From Mesobacillus subterraneus (GTDB lineage Bacteria > Bacillota > Bacilli > Bacillales > Cytobacillaceae), in the NCBI RefSeq assembly GCF_020524355.2, contig NZ_CP129019.1, positions 3,286,001 through 3,350,000 of the forward strand: 64,000 bases of DNA, given 5' to 3'. Position 1 is the stretch's first letter, and each line of letters opens with the position of its first letter. A program made the translations under genes and the position numbers. The notes below the pieces were generated by a model that was not told the DNA's origin, made no database searches, and worked only from the letters and a program-made list of their open reading frames with translations. Below, one piece after another: positions 17,070 through 25,890 of the stretch.

Positions 17070-17717
17070 ATGAACAGCTACATCCGTGAACCAATCAATG
17101 GCCTGACTCATCTTGCTGGTGCTTTACTATCCTTTGCAGGCCTGCTTGCGCTCGTCATCAAAGCTTCGCTTACCACCGGCTCAGCCCTGGCCATTACTTC
17201 TGTCATGATTTTCGGCATCAGCATGATTCTTCTTTACACGGCATCTGCCACCTATCATATGGTCATCAGCAAAGATAGCGTGATCGCCTTCCTAAGAAAA
17301 ATCGATCATTCGATGATTTTCGTATTGATTGCCGGAACCTATACACCGTTTTGCCTGATAAGCCTTAATGGAGTGACAGGCTGGACATTGTTCGGCATCA
17401 TTATATTCGCTGCTTTGTGCGGAATCCTCTTTAAGATGATTTGGTTCAGGAGTCCAAGATGGCTGTCGACCTCTATCTATATTGTAATGGGCTGGATGGT
17501 TATTTTCGTCGTCTCTCCACTCTCATCTGTCTTAAATCCTGCCGGTATCTTCTGGCTGGTTGCTGGAGGCATCATGTACACAATCGGCGGCGTCATTTAT
17601 GCGCTGAAACCTGATTTCCTACGCTCCAAACATCTCGGCTTCCATGAAATTTTTCATATTTTCATCATGCTTGGGAGTACTGCCCATTTCCTGAGCGTAT
17701 ACTTGTATGTTCTATAA
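17070..17717 (+). CDS. trhA: Hemolysin III / TrhA family membrane protein (PAQR)
   Basis: This 215-residue protein has seven membrane helices and the PAQR family signatures: REPINGLTHLAGALLS at the N terminus, SATYHMVISKDSVIAFLRKI (residues 67-86), a DHSMIFVLIAGTYTPFCL segment near 87, and the C-terminal GFHEIFHIFIMLGSTAHFLS. The conserved S, D and three H residues form the metal site of PAQR hydrolases. In bacteria TrhA is linked to membrane energetics and fatty-acid homeostasis. ATG at 17070 follows ATGGAGG; an upstream in-frame start at 16995 would add 25 untypical residues. Confidence 0.9.
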   Translation: MNSYIREPINGLTHLAGALLSFAGLLALVIKASLTTGSALAITSVMIFGISMILLYTASATYHMVISKDSVIAFLRKIDHSMIFVLIAGTYTPFCLISLNGVTGWTLFGIIIFAALCGILFKMIWFRSPRWLSTSIYIVMGWMVIFVVSPLSSVLNPAGIFWLVAGGIMYTIGGVIYALKPDFLRSKHLGFHEIFHIFIMLGSTAHFLSVYLYVL

Positions 17718-17737
17718 CAAAGTGCAAGCACATAAAT

Positions 17738-17770
17738 ACAAAAGGTGCCTGAAAAAACAGGCACCTTTTC
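17738..17770. terminator. Bidirectional intrinsic terminator
   Basis: AAAAGGTGCCTG pairs with CAGGCACCTTTT around six A residues, between the convergent trhA and exonuclease genes. Confidence 0.8.
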
Positions 17771-18393
17771 TAGTAGAACATCCTTCTTCTTTGTTTTTGG
17801 GCAGGCTGGTACTTCCGCATCGGACCATAATCCAGCACTTCCTTCAAATAATAATCACCATTTGGGTTTTGCTGCTTAAGCAGCTCCGTCAAATATGTAA
17901 TGTCGTCCATCGCCCTGTGCGTCTGGAATTTTGAGATATTATGAGCCTGCAGCAAAGTCAGCAGCTTGCTGTTCGGGAAACCGTGGTTCTTCCATTGCAC
18001 ATTCTTCATCGTGCAATACCACTTCATCTCGTTGACTTCTGGATACATCCTGAATAAAAAACTTCTGTCGAACGAGGCATTATGGGCAAAAATTGCATCG
18101 GTGCGATTAAAATAATCCATTATTTTTTCATCGTAAAACGTCTTTCCACGAACCATGTCATAAGAAATCCCATGAATCCGGTAGGCTCTGTCGTAATTTC
18201 TCTGGGCGGTGATCGACAGCGGCTCTCTTAAATAAGAATCTTCATCAAGAATGTCGATTATTTCTCCTGATTCCTCATGAAAGGAAATTAGCTTCAAAGC
18301 CAATTCTATTATTTCATCTGAATCCGGGCCTAATCCAGTTGTCTCTACGTCCACTACCAATCCAAGCTTGTTCTCTTTGTTCAAAAATGTCAC
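17770..18393 (-). CDS. 3'-5' exonuclease, DnaQ/RNase T-like
   Basis: A 207-residue DEDD-family exonuclease. The motif ExoI is VVDVETTGLGPDSDEIIELA, ExoII is DAIFAHNASFDRSFLF near residue 98, and ExoIII is KFQTHRAMDDITYLTELL near residue 155 (DEDDh, with H before the last D). The C terminus is basic (QPAQKQRRRMF). It may trim DNA or RNA 3' ends; the specific substrate is unknown. The GTG at 18393 touches the AAAAGG site; TTG at 18384 gives better spacing and may be the real start. It is monocistronic. Confidence 0.82.
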   Translation of the reverse strand: MTFLNKENKLGLVVDVETTGLGPDSDEIIELALKLISFHEESGEIIDILDEDSYLREPLSITAQRNYDRAYRIHGISYDMVRGKTFYDEKIMDYFNRTDAIFAHNASFDRSFLFRMYPEVNEMKWYCTMKNVQWKNHGFPNSKLLTLLQAHNISKFQTHRAMDDITYLTELLKQQNPNGDYYLKEVLDYGPMRKYQPAQKQRRRMFY

Positions 18394-18487
18394 CCTTTTC
18401 AGCTGGAATATATGATTCTATTTATAATCATATATGAGGACTACTTTCATTTCCACCTTTAGAGAATAGGATGTAATCTTTTCCAAC

Positions 18488-18991
18488 TTAGAGCCTGTTG
18501 GTCATCTCTAATCTGCCCGCTGTATTCTTCATAAAAATTTTCAGAAGTGCGAAGCCTATTGCCGCACCACCAAGCGAGCTTGCGAAAAATGCGGGTACCA
18601 TTCCAAACAAAGCTGCTTCTTTGCCAAGAAATAGAGTAGCAATCGGATAGCTGACAATCGCCCCAAGGATTCCTGTGCCAACTACTTCTCCTGCGAAAGC
18701 AAAACCCATTCTCTTCGTTTTTTTATACAAATAGCCCGCCAGAAGAGCACCAATCATGCTTCCAGGAAATGCGAAGACAGACCCGGTCCCCATTAGATTT
18801 CTCAATATTGATATGCCTAAAGCCTGGGCAACTGCATAATATGGTCCGAGAAGCACTGCCGACAAAACATTGATAAAATGCTGAACCGGAAATACCTTAA
18901 GAATTCCAAGAGGAATAAACAACATATGGCTTGTCAATGTTCCTATTGCCATCATCATCGCTGTTAAAGTAAGCTTTTGTGTGTTTTTCAT
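18488..18991 (-). CDS. thiW: Energy-coupling factor transporter S component ThiW
   Basis: A 167-residue membrane protein with five or six hydrophobic segments, the substrate-binding subunit of an ECF transporter for the thiazole moiety (hydroxyethylthiazole) of thiamine. Signatures include LTAMMMAIGTLTSHMLFIPL near the N terminus and PVQHFINVLSAVLLGPYYAV, and LRNLMGTGSVFAFPGSMIGA. It is the last gene of the TPP-riboswitch operon, after thiE. It fits ThiM, which phosphorylates the imported thiazole. The ATP-binding and T components are not encoded here and are presumably shared. ATG at 18991 follows AAAGGGAGG. Confidence 0.88.
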   Translation of the reverse strand: MKNTQKLTLTAMMMAIGTLTSHMLFIPLGILKVFPVQHFINVLSAVLLGPYYAVAQALGISILRNLMGTGSVFAFPGSMIGALLAGYLYKKTKRMGFAFAGEVVGTGILGAIVSYPIATLFLGKEAALFGMVPAFFASSLGGAAIGFALLKIFMKNTAGRLEMTNRL

Positions 18992-19003
18992 GATAACCTC
19001 CCT

Positions 19004-19648
19004 TTAATACATGATATCCCTTAATCTTGCTGCGGCTTCCTTGACGTCATCTGCATGGCTGATTGCTGTAATGACAGAAACACCATCCGCTCCAGCATTC
19101 ATTACTACTGCAGCATTATCCACATTGATTCCTCCGATCCCGACCATCGGGATGCCAAAGTCTTTTAGCTGCTCAAGCAATGCCGTTCCCTGGACTGCTC
19201 TTGTATCCTTCTTTGTTGCAGTTGGAAAAATCGTCCCAACTCCAAAATAATCTGCACCTGCAAGCTTTGCCTTTTCAGCTTCTGTGTGACTATGGACGGA
19301 AACTCCAAGAATCTTATCGCCTATTTTGTCGCGGACCTCTGATGCATCCTCATCCTCTTGCCCAATATGGACGCCGTCCGCATCAAGCTCAAGGGCCATT
19401 TCGATATCATCGTTCACAATGAAAGGAATGCCGTTATCATTGCAGATCCTCTGCAGCTCCTTTCCCAACACCAGCTTTTCCATCCCCTCAAGGCAGTTAC
19501 TTCCTTTCTCACGATATTGAAAAAGACTGATCCCTCCGCGAATCGCCTCTTCCAGCACTAATCGAGGCTCTTGCAGGCAATTCGTGCTGCCGGCGATAAA
19601 GTAAACCTTCAGCAAGCTTCTCATTTGTTCAGGGCTGATTCTTGCCAT
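19004..19648 (-). CDS. thiE: Thiamine phosphate synthase
   Basis: This 214-residue TIM-barrel enzyme joins hydroxymethylpyrimidine diphosphate and thiazole phosphate into thiamine monophosphate. Signatures are YFIAGSTNC and SLFQYREKGSN near the N terminus, FIVNDDIEMALELDADGVHIG near residue 80, and the phosphate loop YFGVGTIFPTATKKD. MVGIGGINVDNAA completes the barrel. ATG at 19648 lies eight bases after GAGGT and overlaps the thiD 3' end by about 28 bases. The third gene of thiM-thiD-thiE-thiW. Confidence 0.92.
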   Translation of the reverse strand: MARISPEQMRSLLKVYFIAGSTNCLQEPRLVLEEAIRGGISLFQYREKGSNCLEGMEKLVLGKELQRICNDNGIPFIVNDDIEMALELDADGVHIGQEDEDASEVRDKIGDKILGVSVHSHTEAEKAKLAGADYFGVGTIFPTATKKDTRAVQGTALLEQLKDFGIPMVGIGGINVDNAAVVMNAGADGVSVITAISHADDVKEAAARLRDIMY

Positions 19649-20455
19649 GAGGTGACCTCGCTTTCCATTTTCATATTGGCCCAATGATTAGTAGGTCCAT
19701 GTCCATTCCCAATGATCAGCGGGTCAGCGATGGCAGCGTGGATGAATTCCTTCGCTATAGCTACTGCTTCATGAACTGACTTCCCTTTCGCAAGCTGTGC
19801 TGTAATGGCAGCGGAAAAAGTACAGCCTGTTCCATGAGTGTTCTTTGTTTCAATCCTTGCAGAGGAAAAAAAAGACAAATTCCCTCCCGTCAAACAGGAC
19901 ATCGACCGATTCGTTTGTTCCCTCATCATGCCCGCCTTTTATAATGACATTTTTTGCTCCAAGCGCATGAATTCGTCTTGCCGCCTCCTTTTTCTCATCC
20001 ATGCTGCCAATAGACATGCCGGTCAGTACTTCTGCTTCGGGGATATTCGGGGTAATGATTAGACAAAGCGGAAGCAAATGATTCTTCAAGGCAGAAACTG
20101 CTTCCTGCTGAAGCAATGAAGCCCCTCCTTTCGCAATCATGACCGGATCGACTACAACCTTATCCCATGCGAAATACTTTATTTTCCCAGCAACAGTTTC
20201 AATGATCTCAGCATTGAAAAGCATTCCTGTTTTCAAAGCATCCACCCCAATATCATCCCCGACAGATTGGATTTGTCGGGCAACTGCCTCTGCCTCCAGC
20301 GGAAAGACTCCCTGGACACCAAGCGTATTTTGGGCCGTTACTGCGGTCAGCGCAGACATCCCAAAAACTTTCAGCTCCTGGAAGGTTTTCAGATCTGCCT
20401 GGATGCCAGCACCACCGCCGCTGTCCGACCCCGCAATTGTTAAAGCTTTTTCCAT
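19621..20455 (-). pseudogene. thiD: Bifunctional hydroxymethylpyrimidine kinase/phosphomethylpyrimidine kinase, frameshifted
   Basis: ThiD phosphorylates HMP twice to give the pyrimidine donor for ThiE. The ribokinase-like signature AGSDSGGGAGIQADLKTF is at the N terminus, DPVMIAKGGASLL is in the middle, and KNTHGTGCTFSAAITAQLA, with the catalytic aspartate position occupied as GTGCTFSAA, lies in another frame. The frames meet in a run of eight A residues at 19866-19873 (plus strand); seven restore about 276 continuous residues. ATG at 20455 follows GGAGG and leaves one base after the thiM stop. Because the surrounding operon is intact, a homopolymer error is more likely than a dead gene. Confidence 0.85.
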
Positions 20456-20456
20456 C

Positions 20457-21272
20457 TCAATCAACCTCCACGCGAGTAAAAGACATTTTCTTAATCAGAA
20501 CGTTTCCGCCAATAAGGTATAACCAGTTTAAGAATTCTATTTGAAAGCTTCCCGGACCCTGACTGGCACAATTGTCAGCAGCTATTTCCGACGCCACTCC
20601 ATAGATGGCTACTGCTGCTGTCGCGGCTTTCAGCAAGTTTTTTTCAACAGCAGTGAAGGCGCCAATTGCGGAAGTGAGCAAACAGCCGGTGCCCGTCACT
20701 TTTGTTAGCATTTGGTGACCATTGTGGACAAAATATGCAATATGCCCATTTGTAATAATGTCGTTCTTACCAGTCAGGACAACAACCGTCTTCAATTTTT
20801 TCGCAGCCGAAACAGCAAGCTCGAACACATCCCCACTGGATTCACCTGCATCCACTCCGCGTATACTCCAAGTCTCCCCGGCAACATTGGCAATCTCTGA
20901 TGCATTTCCTCTGATAATCGCAATCTCTAATTCTTCCATCAGCCTCCTTGCCGTTTCAGTGCGATATTGAGTTGCACCCGCACCCACTGGGTCCAGGATA
21001 ACCGGGACACCATGCTCGTTCGCCGCCTTGCCGGCAATCAGCATCGACTCAACAACTTCAGGCGTCAGCGTCCCAATATTGATGACAAGACTTCCCGCCA
21101 CCGTGGCTATGTCAGCAACTTCCTCTTGGGCATATGCCATCACCGGCGAAGCACCCAGAGCCAGCAATCCATTAGCGGTGAAATTGGTGACCACAACATT
21201 AGTGATGTTATGTACGAGCGGGTTCTCCCTGCGGACTCTGTCCAGCAAAATAGCAATCTCTTTCTTCTCCAT
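20457..21272 (-). CDS. thiM: Hydroxyethylthiazole kinase
   Basis: This 271-residue ribokinase-fold enzyme phosphorylates hydroxyethylthiazole in thiamine salvage. Signatures are [20 protein letters not shown] near the N terminus, [30 protein letters not shown] near residue 90, and the C-terminal anion hole [20 protein letters not shown] at 21272 lies after AAGGAGG, itself just past the riboswitch terminator. It is the first gene of thiM-thiD-thiE-thiW, and TPP levels decide whether it is transcribed. Confidence 0.93.
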   Translation of the reverse strand: MEKKEIAILLDRVRRENPLVHNITNVVVTNFTANGLLALGASPVMAYAQEEVADIATVAGSLVINIGTLTPEVVESMLIAGKAANEHGVPVILDPVGAGATQYRTETARRLMEELEIAIIRGNASEIANVAGETWSIRGVDAGESSGDVFELAVSAAKKLKTVVVLTGKNDIITNGHIAYFVHNGHQMLTKVTGTGCLLTSAIGAFTAVEKNLLKAATAAVAIYGVASEIAADNCASQGPGSFQIEFLNWLYLIGGNVLIKKMSFTRVEVD

Positions 21273-21291
21273 TCTGAAACCTCCTTGAAAA

Positions 21292-21331
21292 AATAAAAAA
21301 GCCAGATCCATTAGTGGACCTGACTTAAAAG
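21292..21331 (-). terminator. Riboswitch-controlled terminator ahead of thiM
   Basis: On the minus strand AAGTCAGGTCC pairs with GGATCTGGCTT (two G-U pairs) and is followed by TTTTATTTTTTC. It sits between the TPP aptamer and the thiM ribosome site, the expected place for a transcription-attenuation platform. Confidence 0.8.
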
Positions 21332-21339
21332 CAAAGTAA

Positions 21340-21448
21340 GAAAACTTCTCTCACACTACTTTCCTACGCTGGTATTACCCAGATCAGGTCCGAAGGGTTA
21401 AAAGACATAACGTCTTTCTCTCAGCCTGTAACAGGGCACCCCTAGTAG
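21340..21448 (-). ncRNA. TPP riboswitch (THI element)
   Basis: The minus strand carries the conserved core in order: GGGGTGCCC, GGCTGAGA, ACCCTTCGGACCTGATCTGG and GTAATACCAGCGTAGGAA. This is the classic thiamine pyrophosphate aptamer. It precedes an intrinsic terminator and thiM, so binding of TPP should stop transcription of the thiM-thiD-thiE-thiW salvage and uptake operon. Confidence 0.95.
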
Positions 21449-21520
21449 TACATCGAATATTCAATTATTTTCATCCTAACCTTAACTTTTATTTATGTAA
21501 AGAGAAAACAACCTATTCTG

Positions 21521-21673
21521 TTATTTTTCACTTTTTAACAATTCTTTGATTTCTTTGAGCAGCTCATATTGCTGCTCCTGTTTATCGATGATTCTCTTAG
21601 CCAATTTCTCCAGTGTTTTCGTAATGGACCACAAGGCTAAGACCAGGACTAGAATCAAGCCCAATTCATTCAT
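21521..21673 (-). CDS. Small membrane-anchored protein
   Basis: A 50-residue protein starting MNELGLILVLVLALWSITK, one hydrophobic helix, followed by a charged amphipathic or coiled-coil tail (LEKLAKRIIDKQEQQYELLK). No family is assigned. The ATG at 21673 lies inside the last codons of the upstream small gene (eight-base overlap), a typical translational coupling that supports both being real. Confidence 0.55.
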   Translation of the reverse strand: MNELGLILVLVLALWSITKTLEKLAKRIIDKQEQQYELLKEIKELLKSEK

Positions 21674-21806
21674 CTTTATCCACTTTCCCCTCAGTAATAT
21701 CATCAAATGGAGTATAGTTGTTGCTTGGCAATTTTCCGGATGTAATTATTTTATAAATTGAATAAAACACGACAGACAGGACAATGGCGGTTAAAATATA
21801 TCCCAT
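21666..21806 (-). CDS. Small membrane protein, DUF3951-like
   Basis: A 46-residue protein, MGYILTAIVLSVVFYSIYK at the N terminus (one membrane helix), then a short soluble tail (NYTPFDDITEGKVDKDE). It resembles the short Bacillus DUF3951 proteins. ATG at 21806 follows AAGGAGGCTGGGGAATT. It is coupled by overlap to the downstream 50-residue membrane protein. Confidence 0.55.
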   Translation of the reverse strand: MGYILTAIVLSVVFYSIYKIITSGKLPSNNYTPFDDITEGKVDKDE

Positions 21807-21928
21807 AATTCCCCAGCCTCCTTTTCACCATTATACCCTGAAAATTGAATTTTGAGATTCCTTTTAAATGGCGTTTCTAATGTTCTATGCTAATATGAAA
21901 ATATACATAGTAATAGGAGTTGAAAGAC

Positions 21929-23159
21929 ATGAAAAACGAGATCATCGAAAGATTTACATCTTATGTAAAAGTAGACACACAGTCCAATGAAAACAGTGAA
22001 ACCACTCCATCCACAGAAGGACAGCTTAACCTTGCCAACATGCTTGTCGAGGAATTACAAACGATTGGAATGTCAGAAGTGACGATTGATGAGAATGGTT
22101 ATGTGATGGCGACACTTCCTTCCAATACCGATAAAGAAGTGCCAACTATTGGCTTTCTTGCCCACATTGATACGGCCACTGATTTTACCGGCAAAAATGT
22201 CAATCCGCAAGTTGTAGAAAACTTCGATGGAAATCAAATCATCCTGAATAAGGAACAGAATATCATCCTGTCTCCTGCAGATTTTCCAGAGTTGCCTCAA
22301 TATAAAGGGCATACTTTGATCACCACTGATGGAACCACGCTGCTTGGAGCTGACAATAAAGCCGGAATCGCAGAAATCATGACGGCTATGGCTTATTTAA
22401 TCAATCACCCGGAAATCAAACATGGCAAAATCCGTGTCGCTTTCACTCCGGATGAGGAAATTGGCAAAGGCCCTCATAAATTTGATGTGAAAGCATTCAA
22501 TGCAAAATTCGCCTATACCGTTGACGGCGGCCCGCTTGGCGAGCTGGAGTATGAAAGCTTTAACGCAGCCAACGCTACAGTGACAATTAAAGGAAAGAAT
22601 GTCCATCCCGGCACGGCGAAGGGCAAAATGGTGAACTCCGCAAAAATCGCGATGGAATTCAACAGCAAGTTTCCTGCCGAAGAAGCGCCTGAGCACACAG
22701 ATGGTTATGAAGGTTTCTTCCACCTCAGCTCGATTGAAGGAGGTGTCGAGGAAACGACGATGAGCTATATCATCCGTGATTTTGACCGTGACAGCTTCCA
22801 GGCCCGCAAGGAATTGATGCATAAAATCACCAATGAAATGAAGCATACTTACGGCGAAACCCGCGTTGAACTTGAAATGTACGACGAATACTACAATATG
22901 AAGGATAAAATCGAGCCGGTAAAAGAAATTGTCGACATCGCATACGAAGCGATGGAAAACCTCGGCATCAAGCCGATCGTCAAGCCAATCCGCGGTGGCA
23001 CAGACGGCTCACAGCTTAGCTATATGGGATTGCCGACACCGAATATTTTTACAGGCGGAGAATTTCCACGGAAGGTTTGAATATGTCTCTGTGGACACTA
23101 TGTTGAAATCCGTTGAAACAATTGTAGAGATTGCCAAACTTTATGAAGCGAAAGCTTAA
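21929..23159 (+). pseudogene. pepT: Peptidase T (tripeptide aminopeptidase), frameshifted near the 3' end
   Basis: A zinc aminopeptidase of the M20 family that removes N-terminal residues from tripeptides. Metal-site motifs are [11 protein letters not shown] near residue 80, [17 protein letters not shown] near 136 and [15 protein letters not shown] near 172. The frame breaks at 23058-23062 in TGGE: the last 33 or so residues ([19 protein letters not shown]) follow in a frame shifted by one. A net loss of two bases (GA from a GAGAGA stretch) explains it and would restore about 410 residues. As written the protein ends early at EFPRKV. ATG at 21929 follows TAGGAG. Confidence 0.85.
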
Positions 23160-23173
23160 TGAATAACAACAAG

Positions 23174-23214
23174 AAGCCAGATTCCTGACTATGACGGAGT
23201 CCGGCTTTTTTTTT
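23174..23214 (+). terminator. Intrinsic terminator of pepT
   Basis: AAGCCAGATTCC pairs with GGAGTCCGGCTT (two mismatches), followed by a nine-T tract. Confidence 0.7.
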
Positions 23215-23348
23215 ACTCATATCATTGGTGGTTTTTAAATACATTTTTATGTTGACGTCTCCTTGGAAAGTGCCCCGATGACCGACCTAAACCCAAATCC
23301 GCCTCAAGCCCTATCCAGATTTAAATCGGAGGTGCATTGGGAATAAGA

Positions 23349-23376
23349 TTGACCTGCCTTACTATGAATATAGAAT
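23349..23376 (+). promoter_or_regulatory. Candidate sigma-A promoter for the LiaG-like gene
   Basis: TTGACC (-35) and TAGAAT (-10) are separated by 16 bases and lie 24 bases before the GTG start region. No other promoter-like pair is evident in the gap. Confidence 0.45.
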
Positions 23377-23399
23377 GAGATTGAGAGGGGATTTTTAAG

Positions 23400-24263
23400 G
23401 TGAAAAAGGTAATGATGATTTTCTTGTTAATTACTGGGGCTTATATTGCTTGGAATTACTTCTTCAATGGCGACGGAATGAACTTTGCCAGGGCGGAACA
23501 CTCGGTTAAGGTAACAGATAAAACGGAAAAAATCCTGATTGATGTTTCCAGTGTACAGACGAAAATTGTGCCAGAGGACATTCAAGATGTCCGCGCTGAA
23601 TTGAAAGGCAAAGGTACGGTAAATGTTACGCGGCATGGTCATGAAATAAAGGTCACCGTAAAAAGGAAAGGCTTCTTCTGGTTCAACTCGTTTGAGATGG
23701 ATAAAACAACTTTGACAGTTTATATTCCTGAAGACTATGAAAAGAATATGGAAATCGAGCTCGGTTCAGGCGAGGTAGTATTCAAAGGTCATTCCACTGA
23801 TAATCCCGTGAAGCTTAAAGAACTTGCGATTGATGTCGGATCAGGAAGCATGGTCCTGGAAAACCTGGATGTTGAAGCACTTGAACACAAAAGTTCATCA
23901 GGCGAAGTGGAGATCAACTCAATAGCTGCTGGCACTGGTTCATTTGAAGTCAGCTCCGGAAGCGTCCATGTCAAAAACTACTCAGGCAAGCTTGAAGCAG
24001 ACGTGTCATCTGGTGAGCTGGAAATCCAGATGGATTCATTGACAGATGACATAAACTTAAATGTCAGCTCAGGAGATATCGATCTGGATTTGCCAGATGA
24101 TGCTGATTTTAAGTTGAACGGAAAAATAAGCAGCGGCAACATCTCAACTGATTTCCCGCTTGAAAACAAAGAGGAATCAGACAACCGCCTTCGCGGCGAA
24201 CATGGAAGCGGGAAATACGAAATCAATGCTGATGTCTCAAGCGGCGATATTGAAATTTTCTAA
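23400..24263 (+). CDS. DUF4097 family beta-strand repeat protein (LiaG/YvlB-like)
   Basis: A 287-residue protein with one N-terminal membrane anchor (MIFLLITGAYIAWNYFF) and an extracytoplasmic domain made of repeated short strands such as LGSGEVVF, VGSGSMVL, SSSGEVEI, VSSGSVHV, VSSGELEI and VSSGDIDL. These build the right-handed beta-helix typical of DUF4097. B. subtilis LiaG is the closest type; it lies in the cell-envelope stress operon, but no liaFSR genes are present here. GTG at 23400 follows AGGGGA. Function unknown beyond an envelope role. Confidence 0.8.
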   Translation: MKKVMMIFLLITGAYIAWNYFFNGDGMNFARAEHSVKVTDKTEKILIDVSSVQTKIVPEDIQDVRAELKGKGTVNVTRHGHEIKVTVKRKGFFWFNSFEMDKTTLTVYIPEDYEKNMEIELGSGEVVFKGHSTDNPVKLKELAIDVGSGSMVLENLDVEALEHKSSSGEVEINSIAAGTGSFEVSSGSVHVKNYSGKLEADVSSGELEIQMDSLTDDINLNVSSGDIDLDLPDDADFKLNGKISSGNISTDFPLENKEESDNRLRGEHGSGKYEINADVSSGDIEIF

Positions 24264-24272
24264 AGTAATGAA

Positions 24273-24308
24273 TTGGCGAACTGGTTATTTCCGGTTCGCC
24301 ATTTTGTT
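24273..24308 (+). terminator. Intrinsic terminator of the LiaG-like gene
   Basis: GGCGAACTGG pairs with CCGGTTCGCC (one wobble), followed by ATTTTGTTTG. Confidence 0.7.
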
Positions 24309-24366
24309 TGGTTTTATCAACATTAAAATTGCGAACTTCGAGAAAAAGCACCTCTGCCAATTATTG

Positions 24367-24517
24367 AACTGGAAAAAATCATGGATAATTTCCAATTCGC
24401 TATAAAAAATCCATTTTCGCTATAATAATGAGAATTTCGCTATAAAATTGTCAGTATCGCTATAAAATTGAAATTTTCGCTATAAAACAAAGATACTCGC
24501 TATAAAATCTTGTTTTA
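24367..24517 (+). repeat. 20-bp-period TCGCTATAAAA array with palindromic leader
   Basis: A 30-base leader, AACTGGAAAAAATCATGGAT onward with inverted arms ACTGGAAA and TTTCCAAT, is followed by six units starting at 24397, 24417, 24437, 24457, 24477 and 24497. Each unit begins TCGCTATAA(A/T)A and has nine variable bases, with an exact 20-base spacing. A closely related array, with the same leader at the same distance, lies at 27147-27310 in the same orientation. It does not encode a protein. Confidence 0.9.
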
Positions 24518-24614
24518 TCCTTCTTCCATAGATTTATCTGCTCAAAAAAAAGCATCTTTATATCAAAACCAGCCTTAATATCCTTTGTTTTTACCGTTTG
24601 TTCAATTAAACTAA

Positions 24615-24805
24615 GTGCAAACACTTCCTGAGGAGCATATTATATTCAAATTACTCATTACGATGCTGGAACTGCTCGGTATCATTGTGACGATTGCTTT
24701 CCTTTTAACGAGGTTCCACTTTTTTCGGGGATTAATTTATCATGATTACCTATACCGGCGACAGCAATATATTGCGATTGTATTCTTTGGATTTATTATG
24801 CTGAA
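24615..24805 (+). pseudogene. N-terminal fragment of a LytS-type sensor kinase
   Basis: The reading frame gives about 60 residues, including LLITMLELLGIIVTIAFLLT, FHFFRGLIYHDYLYRRQQ and IAIVFFGFIMLK. These match the first helix pair of the 5TM-5TMR LytS domain, which senses membrane potential or cell-wall state upstream of a histidine kinase. Similarity stops near 24800, where the frame runs into the end of buk. Everything from the second membrane helix on is gone. A ribosome-like AGGAG lies at 24630-24634, so the true start is probably just after it at a non-ATG codon. Confidence 0.55.
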
Positions 24806-24821
24806 AAGCCTCTGGCGTTTT

Positions 24822-25880
24822 TTAATAGATTTTCGCTTTTTCCTTCCCGTTCATCACTCGAAAAGCACCTGCAATTAGGGCTTTCATTTCTGCTTCACCA
24901 GGCAGCACGAAAACTTTTCCTAGAAAACTGATTTTCTCCTGGATCAATCCTACAATCATTTGTGAATGGGCGATTCCCCCGGTAAGAATGATTCCATCAA
25001 TCTTCCCTTCCTGTACGGTGGCTATCGCGCCAATCTCTTTACCGATTTGATGTACCATCGCCCTTAATATAACTGCAGCTTCCTCTTCACCATCCAGTAC
25101 GCGCTGTTCAACTTCAATGACATTCTTAGTGCCAAGATAAGAATAAATCCCACCCTGTTTTGTCATCCGTTGAAGCAACTCTTTTTCCGTATACTTTCCC
25201 GAAAAACAAAGCTGGACAAGCTGTTTTGCCGGAAGCCCGCCTGCCCGTTCAGGAGAGAATGGTCCCTCATTTTCGGCATTATTGACGTCTATGATCCGTC
25301 CGTTTCGTACCGCTGCGACCGAAATGCCGCCACCCAGGTGGGCCACAACAAAGTTTGCATCATCCAAATCCTTCCCGATTTCTTCTGCAACATTACGGGA
25401 AACAGCCTTGATATTTAGGGCATGCACATGACTTTTCCGTTCAATATCTGCAAGTCCTGAAATCCTTGCTTCATCAATTAGTTCATCCACGCATACTGGA
25501 TCTACAATATAGGCTGGGATTTGATGAGAGCCAGCTATTTCCGCGGCAATAATTGATCCCAGGTTCGAAGCATGGTTGCCATATTTCCCTGAGCCTGCAT
25601 CATTTAGCAAATTTTCATCCACTATATACGTCCCGCTGTCCATTGGCTTCAGCATTCCGCCCCGGCTAACGACTGCGTCGAGTTCTGAAGGCTTGAATTT
25701 CGCCAATCGTAAAGCCTCCATAATGGACTCAAGCCTGTATGGAAGCTGATCTGCTAGTTCCGGCAGCTTCAAGATGTCTGCATCAGCATGGCGGATCGTC
25801 TCTTCATAAAGTGAATTTTCGTCTTCATAAACTGCTATCTTTGTAGAAGTTGACCCTGGATTTATTGCTAGGATTTTCAT
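24822..25880 (-). CDS. buk: Butyrate kinase
   Basis: A 352-residue acetokinase-family enzyme that transfers phosphate from butyryl-phosphate or branched-chain acyl-phosphates to ADP. The N terminus ILAINPGSTSTKIAVYEDE is the phosphate-binding loop. FVVAHLGGGISVAAVRNG lies near residue 195 and DGIILTGGIAHSQMI near residue 300. ATG at 25880 (25883 also possible) follows AGGAGG. It is translated just after ptb (ten-base gap), and the pair interconvert acyl-CoA and acyl-phosphate to yield ATP. The usual downstream lpdV-bkdAA-bkdAB-bkdB genes are absent; a LytS fragment lies there instead. Confidence 0.93.
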   Translation of the reverse strand: MKILAINPGSTSTKIAVYEDENSLYEETIRHADADILKLPELADQLPYRLESIMEALRLAKFKPSELDAVVSRGGMLKPMDSGTYIVDENLLNDAGSGKYGNHASNLGSIIAAEIAGSHQIPAYIVDPVCVDELIDEARISGLADIERKSHVHALNIKAVSRNVAEEIGKDLDDANFVVAHLGGGISVAAVRNGRIIDVNNAENEGPFSPERAGGLPAKQLVQLCFSGKYTEKELLQRMTKQGGIYSYLGTKNVIEVEQRVLDGEEEAAVILRAMVHQIGKEIGAIATVQEGKIDGIILTGGIAHSQMIVGLIQEKISFLGKVFVLPGEAEMKALIAGAFRVMNGKEKAKIY

Positions 25881-25890
25881 CATCCCCCTC

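Noticed and set aside
24397..24517. CRISPR array
   Set aside because: Repeat core (11 bases) and variable part (9 bases) are far too short, and no cas genes are present.
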